Notes: a model not told the origin generated them from the sequence alone. A stretch of DNA of 64,000 bases from Solen grandis (GCA_021229015.1 CM037785.1:37619011-37683010); one strand, 5' to 3'; shown: positions 12,832-21,764, counted from the stretch's first letter. A program made the numbers and translations.

Positions 12832-13668
12832 TCATAAGTGTTTTTTTATCTCATCTGATCTATCTCCATTTGTCCAAAGCTCTTTCAAAATCACCATAGG
12901 ACCTCTTACTCTACGTCCATAAAGTAGTTCAAAAGGGGAAAACCCTGTACTTTCTTGGGGAGCCTCACGGTATGCGAAAAGCAAGGCGGGTATATATCTG
13001 TCCCATTGTTTTGGTTGTTCAGAACACATTTTCCTTAACATTGATTTGAGGGTGCCATTGAACTTTTCCACTAGGCCATTGCAAGATGGATTATAAACTG
13101 TGGTTGTTATTTGTTTAATTGACAATAACCTACCAACTTCTCTCATCATGTCAGATGTGAATTGCTTGCCATTGTCACTTAGTATTTCTTTTGGAAAACC
13201 TACCCTACTGAACATTTCAACCAAAGCTTCAGCAACACTTTCCGAATCAATGGACTTTAAAGCAACTGCCTCAGGGTATCGTGTTGAGTAATCAACCATT
13301 GTTAAGATGAAACGATTACCTTTGTCGGTTGGTGGGTGGATTGGTCCAACTATATCCGCTGCCACACGTTCAAAAGGCGTATCTATGAGTGGAAGACTCC
13401 CTATCGGCACTTTTGGTACTCTACCTCGGGCAAACGTCTTCTGGCACAAGTCACATGATCTACAATATCTAGATATATCACCCTGTAAACCTGGCCAATA
13501 AAATTCTGTCAAAATCTTGATCAACATCTTCCTCACTCCTAAATGACCACCAAGAATAGAATCGTGAGCTAGCTTCAAGACCTGGTTTCTAAATTCATTT
13601 GGCACAACTAATTGCTTGTACAGCATTCCATTTTCTACTTTTAGGGATTGGAAAAACCTATAGGGCAA
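12832..13668 (-). CDS. pol: Pol: integrase (zinc-binding and catalytic core)
   Basis: 278-codon frame from the first ATG; the frame stays open upstream to about 13745, so that ATG is unlikely to be the true start. An HHCC zinc-binding region comes first (H...GGHLGVRK, then CRSCDLCQ, about residues 35-75). The DDE core follows: D in ERVAADIVGPIH, D in LSDNGKQF, E in SCNGLVEKFN. The FSPFELLYGR motif lies near the end. The protein would integrate the cDNA copy. It sits between protease and RT, not after RNase H as in typical Gypsy elements. It ends just before the RT frame, where an A7 run at 12841-12847 (T7 on +) accounts for the frame change. The protease frame upstream is also offset near 13735. 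Confidence 0.93.
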   Translation of the reverse strand: MPYRFFQSLKVENGMLYKQLVVPNEFRNQVLKLAHDSILGGHLGVRKMLIKILTEFYWPGLQGDISRYCRSCDLCQKTFARGRVPKVPIGSLPLIDTPFERVAADIVGPIHPPTDKGNRFILTMVDYSTRYPEAVALKSIDSESVAEALVEMFSRVGFPKEILSDNGKQFTSDMMREVGRLLSIKQITTTVYNPSCNGLVEKFNGTLKSMLRKMCSEQPKQWDRYIPALLFAYREAPQESTGFSPFELLYGRRVRGPMVILKELWTNGDRSDEIKKHL

Positions 13669-13729
13669 GCCATTTTGTTTCTCATACCACTGTACACTAC
13701 CATTTTTAGCACTTACCTTCTCTCCCGTT

Positions 13730-14605
13730 TCAGCTAAATCTCTTGCCTTCTCTAATGTAGTCAGATTCTTGTCCTGTCTTAATATCTAAAACAGTAATCT
13801 CAGCAATTGGGCTAGAAACCATCAATGACTTTTTCTTACCTTCGTTCTTCTTCTGTAACCTTGTCTGAACTGCACCAGAAATATTACAGTCTGGCTCTGA
13901 CTCTTTTCCCTCACATAGCTCATGAGTATCTTTACCTTTTTCGTGACTTTTGGTATTCCAATTCCTGTCCAGGTTAGCTGCATCTCTTGCATTTGGAATA
14001 TTCCCTATAATTAAATCATACACAGGTCGCTCTGCACACAAAGCATCTACATGACCTACATAGAACGGTGTGTCAACAAAAATCCGAGCAATGGGGAACT
14101 TTCGCACAGTACCATCTACTAACATACACATCTGAGTCTTTCCAACTAGGTTATCTGTTGTAACGAGACTTCTTCTGACAACAACACCTGAACACCCACT
14201 ATCTCTCAAAACTTCTACTTTCTGACTGTTCATGTAACCATCTTTAACAGGCATATTCTTGACTGAATTGAACTCTCTGTCAGATCTACAAGCAGCTGTC
14301 ATGACGGGCAATTTATGACCGCACTCTAGAGTTACTGACCCACTCCCAGTCAAGCAACAATCATCATGAGAGTTCTCTACAATTAAGTTGGCTACATCCT
14401 TTCCTTCGATTTGCTCTCTGTCATAGTCATGCTGACTTGCCCTGCTATTAAAGCTTCCACGATAGCCACCTCTACCAACAAATCTACCTCTATTTATAAA
14501 TCTGCTCTTTCTCTCACCTTCATTAAAATGCTTGAGAGCGTTGTGGACAATCTTTAATGAAATGTGATTATGACCTACAGTTATAACACACCCTGTCCTT
14601 AACAT
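13730..14605 (-). CDS. pro: Retroviral-type aspartic protease region (with nucleocapsid tail)
   Basis: 291-codon frame overlapping the end of gag by 38 bp in another frame. The N-terminal part reads through the zinc-knuckle DNA out of frame, then gives an Arg/Gly-rich basic stretch (NRGRFVGRGGYRG, about residues 38-50), typical of a nucleocapsid. The protease catalytic DSG lies in LRDSGCSGVVV (about residues 135-145) and a DLIIGN segment typical of the fold's second half near 195. The C-terminal ~80 residues are charged linker leading to the integrase. The gag/pro overlap may reflect programmed shifting or decay; the sequence does not decide. Confidence 0.82.
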   Translation of the reverse strand: MLRTGCVITVGHNHISLKIVHNALKHFNEGERKSRFINRGRFVGRGGYRGSFNSRASQHDYDREQIEGKDVANLIVENSHDDCCLTGSGSVTLECGHKLPVMTAACRSDREFNSVKNMPVKDGYMNSQKVEVLRDSGCSGVVVRRSLVTTDNLVGKTQMCMLVDGTVRKFPIARIFVDTPFYVGHVDALCAERPVYDLIIGNIPNARDAANLDRNWNTKSHEKGKDTHELCEGKESEPDCNISGAVQTRLQKKNEGKKKSLMVSSPIAEITVLDIKTGQESDYIREGKRFS

Positions 14606-15275
14606 TTAATTGTGGAGTCAAATCTGTTTTAGGCGAATTATTATTGTCTACAGTCACATTTGTTCGTCGATAAGACGCCTGAGTCTCAACTAACTTGTGC
14701 GCCTCTTGGTACTGCTGAGCCAAGTCAGTCATTTCAAGAACTGAGGATATTTTATGTTCTTTAAGAAAGACCTGTAAACTCTTGCTGGATACCTGCAAAA
14801 ACTGTTCTCTGAGAAAGAGATCTTTTAACCCATCAAAACTTTCTGGAACTTTTGCTAATTCCATCCATCTGAGTAAATACTCTGCGAGTCTGACAACAAA
14901 TTGATGAGGGGTTTCACCAACCTCTGGCTTACTATTTCTGAATTTTGACCTAAACCCCTCTTCTGTAAGCTGAAACCTTTGCAATAAAGCTTCCTTTAAG
15001 CTATCATACTTCAAAGCATCTGTGACCGACAATCTTGAATAAACATCAAGAGCCTTGCCCTGTAAAAGAGCGCTCAAATGAGATGCCCAGTGACCTTTCT
15101 CCCAACCAGCGTTTACTGCAAATCGTTCAAACCGCTTAAGGTAAGCATCCATACAGTCTTGTTTATCGTTAAAGACTGGAAGTTTTGGTAACTTTACTGA
15201 AAATTCAGTTTTTGTTACGCTTGGTATACTTTTCTTTGTCTTTTCTAATTCTATCTCCTTTTCTAAAACAGACAT
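14568..15275 (-). CDS. gag: Gag with SCAN-like capsid domain, truncated frame
   Basis: 235-codon frame. Residues about 25-110 are a Gag capsid N-terminal region (KLPVFNDKQDCMDAYLKRFE, then W...LLQGKALDVYSRL). Residues about 105-195 look like a SCAN domain: FRSKFRNSKPEVGETPHQF...L..Y..RW, LFLREQFLQVSSKSLQVFL, EMTDLAQQY. SCAN domains of vertebrate zinc-finger proteins are known to derive from Gmr1-like gag, so this agrees with the pol order. The frame ends in the CCHC knuckle: the first C-x2-C is encoded, then an in-frame TAA, with the H-x4-C part beyond it. Upstream to about 15450 the same frame continues as a charged coiled-coil-like N-terminus but holds two more stops, so the ATG used here is not the original start. 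Confidence 0.85.
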   Translation of the reverse strand: MSVLEKEIELEKTKKSIPSVTKTEFSVKLPKLPVFNDKQDCMDAYLKRFERFAVNAGWEKGHWASHLSALLQGKALDVYSRLSVTDALKYDSLKEALLQRFQLTEEGFRSKFRNSKPEVGETPHQFVVRLAEYLLRWMELAKVPESFDGLKDLFLREQFLQVSSKSLQVFLKEHKISSVLEMTDLAQQYQEAHKLVETQASYRRTNVTVDNNNSPKTDLTPQLNVKDRVCYNCRS

Positions 15276-15567
15276 TGCATCTTTTTTTTTTTCATATCTC
15301 TCTTTTCATACCATTAATCTTTCTTCTTATTTCTCCTCTCTCTGTTGAACATAACTTACCAGCTCACTTCCTTCCAATCCTAATTTCTTTCCTATTTCAA
15401 TGTACTCATTTACCTTCTCCACCCTTAAAAATGAGGTACCTTTATCTAAAACAATTAAAATACATTACGCATTTTCAAAACATGTAAAATCACATCTTAA
15501 AATTGAAAGAGTAAAGTAATTGATATATAATAGCACTATGACACCAAAATTATATTATGATGAAATA
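15276..15567 (-). other. Retrotransposon leader and broken gag N-terminus
   Basis: Between the PBS and the gag ATG. The half nearest gag encodes, in the gag frame, a Glu/Lys-rich segment with in-frame TAA and TGA codons; an A11 run (15282-15292, T on +) lies just before the ATG. The half nearest the PBS has no coding signs. Confidence 0.6.
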
Positions 15568-15585
15568 GTCCTGCCGAGATCGCCA
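15568..15585 (-). promoter_or_regulatory. Primer binding site (tRNA-complementary)
   Basis: Two bases inside the 5' LTR, the minus strand reads TGGCGATCTCGGCAGGAC. It begins with the TGG complementary to the universal tRNA CCA end, and its complement reads like a tRNA T-arm/acceptor 3' end. The CCTGCCGA part resembles serine tRNAs, but the acceptor bases do not match one I know well, so the tRNA is unassigned. Confidence 0.7.
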
Positions 15586-15587
15586 AA

Positions 15588-16282
15588 TGTCACAAAAAAA
15601 ATGTTTTGTGGTGCAGGATTCTTTTATATTTCTATTATATATCAAAACAATACACGAACATATGCAAATCAAATATTTATTTCAGAAAGAAAAAAACAGT
15701 TATAATTTAAACCCCCATTAAATGTTCATGTGCACACTTTTAATGTAAACAGTTTCTGGCCAGCTCTACGAATAAGATGCTTTTAAATCAGTCAGTCCAC
15801 ATAGGAACTCATATAATGTCATACGATGTACGTTCCACAAAGGATACCAAAACCAGCTCCACTTAGGACACAATAGACATGACGTTTGACATGACGTCTC
15901 TCATATATATATATATAACTCGTTATCTTCACAAAGACGAGGCTCCACAAAGGACTGCATCGTACGACTTTCCACACAGGACTACCCGACATAAACTGCC
16001 CGTCTATGACATCTCAAAAAGTAAAGTCTTTCACCCACACAGCTCAATTCTGTCCTCTCTCCAGCACTGTCCAGTCCAAACTGACCACTCTTACACACAG
16101 ATATACAGGTAAAACACAACAACTCATGTACAGTGTAGGCAAGATACCTGTGTTTGCACAGGGAAATACAGGTAAATTTAAAGTGACACTCACTCACTCT
16201 TAAATTGGTTATAAAAACAGACACTGATACACAATATACAGAAATAAAACATGAACTTATATCATTTTTTTGTTTTGTGACA
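15588..16282 (-). repeat. 5' LTR of the Gmr1-like element
   Basis: 695 bp with the same inverted ends as the other LTR. Nearly identical in the outer ~255 bases. The block at about 15847-15951 is unrelated to its counterpart and includes an AT dinucleotide run and TGACGT motifs. It also carries a short duplicated ACAGGTAAA insertion near 16170 relative to the other LTR. Confidence 0.93.
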
Positions 16283-16860
16283 CACACCTGCTATCTTGCA
16301 AAATACCTGCATGACCTTACCATCAACGTTCCGTTCATGATCACTATTAAGATTGTCAGGGAAAGTACAAACCGGATGAATGACTCATACAAGGCCTTAG
16401 CAGTTATCTGAGCAGTTTGGCGTTTTCAATTGATAGATTTAGCGTATCTGGTGAAATGATCTATAACAACCAATATGTGCTCAAAACCACCAGTAGACTT
16501 CTCCATGAACAGAAAATCTTCACAAACAATTCCATGGGCTTTGTAGATGAGATATTGTTAAGTTCTGCAACCTACTGTGGCTTCTTATGCAAGATGAATC
16601 CGAAACAGTTTCGAGTTTAGTTTTTCACATCTTTTTCGAGACCTGACCAAAATACCTTTGCCTAGAAAGTCACACATTCTGTCCTGCCATGGTGCCCAGC
16701 GTCATCGTGGACTCGCTTTAAAGCTAAACCACCGTAGGCAGCAGGTATGACAAGCTGTCTAACAGGCTGCCCATCAATAGGCACAGTTCTGTTTGGAACA
16801 TTTTTCTCAAGATACAAGCTAGGACAAGTTGCATCAAGAATTGCAGTGGTAGTGACATAG
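16283..16860 (-). pseudogene. Older Ty3/Gypsy integrase, N-terminal and core part
   Basis: Minus-strand reading gives an integrase zinc-binding region (QLVIPAAYGG...LKRVHDDAGHHGR) followed, after stops and a frame change, by a core segment with FLFMEKSTGG, ILVVIDHFTRYAKSI and AKALYESFIRF. This resembles Ty3/Gypsy integrase from the HHCC region to the catalytic core. The right-hand end of the young retrotransposon interrupts it, and it resumes at 9715-10150. It is clearly older, with many stops. Confidence 0.7.
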
Positions 16861-16869
16861 GTCAGATAA

Positions 16870-17590
16870 TCCGTATAATTACAAAAATTCTAACGTAACT
16901 ACCTTTTTTCCAGGTTTGATTGAAAAGAAAAGAATAAGTTCATTGATAAAATTATTACTGAGAGCTAAATTATATTCACAGAATTAAAAAATAATTAAAA
17001 AAATAAAACTTCATACGTTTATACAGTTGTACTTGTTTTCGTAACTGATATGGAGTAATTAGACAGAGTTTAATTAGATGTTTATATATATATATTAACT
17101 GTGTCGTAAGCTGTTTTGTGTACGTGCTTGTCTTTAGTCTTATACTCTGATATTGTCTATCCTGTTTTGTACTTTGTTCAACTTACGGATTTAACTTTTG
17201 GTGAAATTGAAAATGTAAGAGACTAGGCCGACGAACAGATATCTGTGCTACGTCTTCAGTCAGATTCAGATTTGTACCGATAGACTCTTGCAAATGTACT
17301 ATTTATAAGGAAGGCAGAATTCTGCTTTTATTTATGCGCATGTAGCTTTGGTATAAATGGTTCTTAAAAAGTCACCCTACTACAAGCTTCTGTTGCCATT
17401 GTTATAAGCGCGTTTGTTGCTGACATCAAATAAAAGTTTCGTGATTATATTAGAAATAAGAGGCTACCGTATTAATCTTATAAATTATTTATATCTTATT
17501 ACTGTTGACCACGAATATGGGCCTCGACAGGTTTTCACCATATATTTTTGTGCCGACATCTGAGCAACTAATTCCGATTTCATTTGATTC
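16870..17590. other. No gene recognised
   Basis: AT-rich sequence without open frames of note or recognisable repeats. Confidence 0.5.
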
Positions 17591-17599
17591 AAATCTGCT

Positions 17600-18640
17600 T
17601 CTTTTGTCACGGCACCAACGTGTAGTTAATTTCTCTGATAAACTCTATTGTCTTGATTTTTGATGTTAACAATTTCAGAACCGTCAATTTCAAAATACTG
17701 TTTCGGCGTTTTGTCCGATAACCTAACCTTTTCAACAGCGGCAACACAAAAAAATGCAAATCAGCTGCAGTATTATTATACCATTTTACCACCATGATAT
17801 TTGACCTCTGTTTCACTTTGGAGTCAGTAGACTCCCCCCTCACACACCCGTACAGTCTTTCTTGTACTGCTGAACACAGGTTTTATCTAATTTCTCTGCT
17901 CAAACTGTCCAAACATACAAACATACAGTTCTATTCATACTTTGACTAGTTAAATTACGCGTTGAATACTTATTAGAAAGCTACTAGTAGTTGTATTTTG
18001 TCAGTTCAAAAAGATCTTTTTACCAATACCAAACGAATGTGACATATTTTTCATTTGTTCCGATATACATGGAAATTATTCAAAAATTACTGACGACGAA
18101 TGAGCCGTTACCTCATCTGTAGAATTACATAATTCGGTCTTCAGCTTTAGGAACATTTCTCGAATGACTTGCAACCATGACCATAATTTCCAAAGTCTGA
18201 GATATCTTAAAAAAAAAAAAACGATCCCATGACATAGCATCAGCAACAGGGCTATATCGTGTTGAACGGAGTGAAATCTTGCAATGCCCATTCTCAGATA
18301 TTCTCTCATAAGAATTTCCCTTTAGTGATATTTATGTTCATGCAAAAATATTCATTAAAGGTCGTTTAGCAGATTTACAGCTTCGTCAGCAAATATGAAA
18401 GATACATTGTAATTGCGATAACAGTTACGTGTTTTGTTACACTGACCGCTCAATTTCTCGGTGCTGACAGTTCTCTCCATGATTATGCATGCATGTGTGT
18501 CATATTTTTTATCAAATTGATCAAAGGCTCATAAGCAATATCATTGTTAATTAAAGACTGAAAGTCACTGTCACTTTCAGAGGAAATGTTAGGATCTGTT
18601 ACAACCATTTCAATTTGTATTTCACTTTACTCCACAATAG
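17600..18640 (-). pseudogene. Decayed piggyBac-like transposase fragments
   Basis: Three minus-strand pieces appear in the order expected for a piggyBac transposase. First, an acidic N-terminal segment with SSESDSDFQSL (about 18560-18600). Second, STRYSPVADAMSWDRF (about 18235-18280), like the conserved piggyBac stretch before the catalytic domain. Third, NIMVVKWYNNTAADL (about 17760-17800) followed in another frame by YFEIDGSEIVNIKNQD, like the KWYDNK and EIV..YN motifs. Stops, frameshifts and a missing catalytic middle show it is dead. I did not find TTAA-flanked termini. The assignment rests on short motifs and could be wrong. Confidence 0.5.
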
Positions 18641-19068
18641 CATGCTGACCAGTGCTTGGTAATTGATAGACTGCCTGTAATGATATTTTTTGTTTGTTTT
18701 GGCATTTATGTTTTTTTTGAAAAATGGTGAAAATCGCAGTAGTAAATGAAAAGATCAAAATATCAGTGATTTAAAGATCAATTACTTTTGTGAAGAGCCA
18801 AGTTACACACTCTACAATGATGACCAAATTTGCAACACAATATTTCAATATTTTCTTATGTGCAGAAAATGAGCTTACTGGGCAAGTGAATCTTTACATA
18901 ATTAATTAAGTTTTGATGGAAGAAAACATGTTGAGAAAAAGTTCATATTACCCGGGTTCCCAAATCGATAACAGAGAGACAGTCCCTTTTACAACATGCT
19001 AATCATCTCTACAGCTGATTACCTGAACTCCAATAATCTTTTCCGTAGATCTTTCCGTATGTCTACAG

Positions 19069-19215
19069 ACACGAGACTCCTAACCGTCAGCAGCGACTTC
19101 TCATCACTAGAACTGATTAACTCAACTCCCATAATCGCTTTCTTTGATATTTCAAATACTACAAGTGGCCAAATCATCAGTAAACTTTAAAAAATAGAAC
19201 CACCTAGAAGTACGA
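19069..19215 (+). pseudogene. Type B Ser/Thr-rich exon, copy B1 (decayed)
   Basis: Follows an acceptor (GTCTACAG|AC) and reads phase 1: SSDFSSLELINSTPIIAFF... up to a TAA at 19188-19190. Weak homology to other B copies goes on past the stop (AGAAGTACGAC), and the SLET..A.SSTT end seen in B4 is lost. It is the first recognisable member of the exon array. Confidence 0.6.
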
Positions 19216-19536
19216 CATTTTTTATAAATCAACCTAAGGAAAATTAGTTTTGAGTTAGAAATGTGATAATAGAGTACTAAAATGCGCATATTTTCTTTCA
19301 GAATTAAATTAAAATGTGGACATTTCCATCTGCTCATTTAGCTTTCATACAAATTATCCACTTAGCTTTTGTAAAGTACTGATTGCCTTTTTATTCCATA
19401 GTGTAAATAATACTTATCATCTCCAAGAAAGCAACCTTTCTATCCATCTTTATTAGTATGGAATCTGGAATACTTTTTCGAAAATGCATGGAATTTGTAT
19501 AACCCGAAGCAAGAAATGAATATCTTCGTCCAACAG

Positions 19537-19920
19537 ATTTCAGTCAATTCACGACAAGTAATTCAGAGTCAACTGATGTGGTGTCCACTTCCCAAACATT
19601 ATCAGAAACATCATCTGTACCATACAACAATCCTTCTGTCACTTCAATTGATAAAAAATACTACCATGGCCAAAATACAAAAGAGTTCTGTTTCTGGTCT
19701 CCAGCAAATGAAAAAGAGGGTCGGTAGGTCGAAATTTTTTCTAATTATTTATTTACATGAAACGAAAAGTGAAAAAAAAGGAAATAAATTTTACAGACGG
19801 AATGGTAACAAAAACAACAACAAAAAAAAAAACAGTCGTTAAAAAAGAGTGTCGATCGGGAGTCCAGAAACGGAACCTTTTTTTTTACCCAAGCAGTGAA
19901 TCAAAAATCAAATCAAACAT
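19537..19920 (+). pseudogene. Type A Ser/Thr-rich exon, copy A1 (interrupted)
   Basis: Starts at the same acceptor as the other A copies (CAACAG|AT) and stays in the A frame (DFSQFTTSNSESTDVVSTSQ...) to about 19667. About 220 bases of unrelated A-rich sequence then intervene before homology resumes at 19889 with PSSES and the donor-like ATAG|GCAAGT at about 19920. An insertion has split the exon. Confidence 0.65.
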
Positions 19921-20246
19921 AGGCAAGTTATTTAGCTTTATTCTAGTCTCCTGCTGGAAGGTGATTTTATGTTTGTCTATAACATTTCGTGCACATTCCT
20001 ATGCTAAAAAATGTGTATGGTTGCCATGTGCTTACACAATGGCAATCATTTCATTTCAATACTTTAACGAGCAAAATCAAAAGACATCAGTCCTATTCAC
20101 CTAACATTGTCTCTAAACATTGGCTGATAAAAATGACAGATTTTGCTAACTTGAGCATGTATAAATGTTACATCAGCACTCAGATGTGCCCAGATTTTTA
20201 CCGCTCAAAACTGCACCCCTAAACGTTTGCCAATTAATTATTTACG

Positions 20247-20345
20247 GACTCGAGATCCCTAATCGTAAGCAGGGAAACAGCACTTCTGCCAACTCACAAC
20301 TCATCACTAGAACTAATTTCTTAGATGTTTTATCTGCAACAATAT
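20247..20345 (+). pseudogene. Type B exon, copy B2 (acceptor lost)
   Basis: Very close to B4 at its start (ACTCGAGATCC), but the acceptor ATTTACAG has become ATTTACGG, and the B frame meets a TAG after about 27 codons. Probably not spliced into the mRNA. Confidence 0.6.
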
Positions 20346-20502
20346 GACTACTAAACAGTTTCTTTAAAATAACAAAACCATCTAACATCAGGGTGAATTT
20401 GATGTTCTCCTTATATAAAAGGCTAATCTTGATCACGTTTCAAAACTGAATGTATTTTGTGTACAGTACCCAATGATAATTAATATAAAATGGAGATTTC
20501 CA

Positions 20503-20600
20503 GCTGACTTCAGTCAAATCACGTAATAGAAAACACACTGACGTGGTTTCTACTTCCCAAAGATTTTTGGATGCAATTTCGGCTGTTTCACTCTCAAGGC
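20503..20600 (+). pseudogene. Truncated type A exon fragment
   Basis: The first half of an A exon (CTTCAGTCAAATCACG..., ...TCTACTTCCCAAAG) lies directly before the intact A2 copy and lacks the second half. It looks like the scar of an unequal exchange in the array. Confidence 0.6.
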
Positions 20601-20642
20601 GATTGATATACCTCATATAAAATGGATATCTTTTTCCAACAG

Positions 20643-20834
20643 ATTCCAGTCAATTCACGACAAGCTATAAAAAGTCCTCTGACGTGGTGTCCACTTCCCA
20701 AACATTGCCGGATGCATTCTCAACTGTGTCACTCATCACTCCTTCGTCTGTCAATGCCATTGGTGATAAAAGCATACTGCCAAGCAGTGAATCAAAACTC
20801 GAAGTGGAAATAACCAGCAGTACATCAGAAACAG
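20643..20834 (+). CDS. Type A Ser/Thr-rich exon, copy A2 (intact)
   Basis: 192-bp exon, phase 1 at both ends, open throughout in the A frame: DSSQFTTSYKKSSDVVSTSQ, then TPSSVNAIGDKSILPSSESK and TSSTSETG. The product would be an extracellular, probably O-glycosylated linker of about 64 residues, judging by its Ser/Thr content and the TSP1 exon downstream. The acceptor is TTTTTCCAACAG|AT. The donor is ACAG|GCAAGC, so removal of the next intron would use a GC-AG pair. It is 64-codon homologous to A3, and symmetrical phases allow it to be added or skipped without a frame change. No promoter, signal peptide or first exon of this gene is seen in the window. Confidence 0.65.
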
Positions 20835-21136
20835 GCAAGCGTATTTAGATTTAATTTACTTTATATCTTCTGGAAAGGTACATTGATGGTTATCTTCGTC
20901 ATTTCTTACACACCCCTCTCTGCCAAATAGTTTTATTTTAATATACTTACATATTGGTCGTGTTCATACTTAATATGTTGTCAGCTAACGGCATGCTTGG
21001 TAAACACGATTGTAAATTTCGGGAACCCCCATTTGAATAAAATGTTACATCGACACTAAGATTTGTCCTGTTTTCCAATGTGCAAATAATGAGAGGTGCG
21101 CGACTGACGAGTAATTGTCATTTGGATTATTTGCAG

Positions 21137-21325
21137 ACGCGAATTCCCTAATCGGCAGTAACGAGACAGTCCCTATAATAACAGACTTCCTATCACTAGA
21201 ACTGATTTCAAATCCCATAATCTCATAATCTCTGCCGACGATAGTTTAACTGTTACAAGTGAAAAACTCGCAAGTTTACTTGAAACAAGAGCAGCAGCTA
21301 GAAGCACGACACATATTTATACGTA
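21137..21325 (+). pseudogene. Type B exon, copy B3 (frameshifted)
   Basis: Acceptor TTTGCAG|AC is intact and the B frame starts well (NSLIGSNETVPIITDF), but an indel in an ATAATCTCATAATCTC duplication shifts the frame. The rest (SLTVTSEKLASLLET) is readable only in another frame. Confidence 0.6.
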
Positions 21326-21616
21326 ACGTTAAACATCGAATTACTTTCAAACCAAGGCCGTATTCTTAGACCAAACAGATAATTTTAAAAACACATTCCT
21401 TTTCGCAAATTAGAACTATAAAAGCAATGCACTTAATTTTGCGAATGAGAAGAAAATATGATCATGTTCTTCTGAAAATTCACCAAATCTGCTGATGTTA
21501 CGTATTATTTTTATAGTGAGCCGCTCATCTTATATTGAGACACGGATATTCACAGTTCCTCAGAACTTTGCTAAGGGTCGATTTGCGGTTCCATTTTTTA
21601 TGTGAAGTTGCAAAAG

Positions 21617-21690
21617 CCCCCCCCCCCCCCCCAACAAAAAAAATACATGTAACACCAAAAAAAAAATTTAAAAAAAAATAAAAAAAAACA
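21617..21690. repeat. C16 homopolymer followed by A-rich tract
   Basis: Sixteen C at 21617-21632, then about 58 bases of almost pure A. Length is likely unreliable in assembly. Confidence 0.9.
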
Positions 21691-21764
21691 CAAAAATAAA
21701 TTAAATAGTATTTTCTTTCCAAATAAATAGTGTATGTGAAATATTTTTCCAGATTTTTCAACAG

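Larger units (their letters stand above)
10151..16282 (-). mobile_element. Gmr1-like Ty3/Gypsy LTR retrotransposon, nested in an older Gypsy copy
   Basis: A structurally complete but coding-damaged LTR retrotransposon of about 6.1 kb. Two LTRs (10151-10812 and 15588-16282) each start TGTCACA and end TGTGACA, and are flanked by the direct repeat CACAC at 10146-10150 and 16283-16287. On the minus strand the order is 5' LTR, PBS, gag with SCAN-like region, protease, integrase, RT, RNase H, polypurine-like tract, 3' LTR. Integrase upstream of RT is the Ty1/copia-like order known for the Gmr1-like group of Ty3/Gypsy elements. Several in-frame stops or frame changes break the coding region, so this copy is probably not autonomous. 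It lies inside the integrase pseudogene of another Gypsy element. Confidence 0.92.

Noticed and set aside
12840..12847. A canonical -1 frameshift heptamer at the integrase/RT junction
   Set aside because: The A7 run is positioned like a slippery site, but RT lies in the +1 frame, so a one-base indel explains it better.
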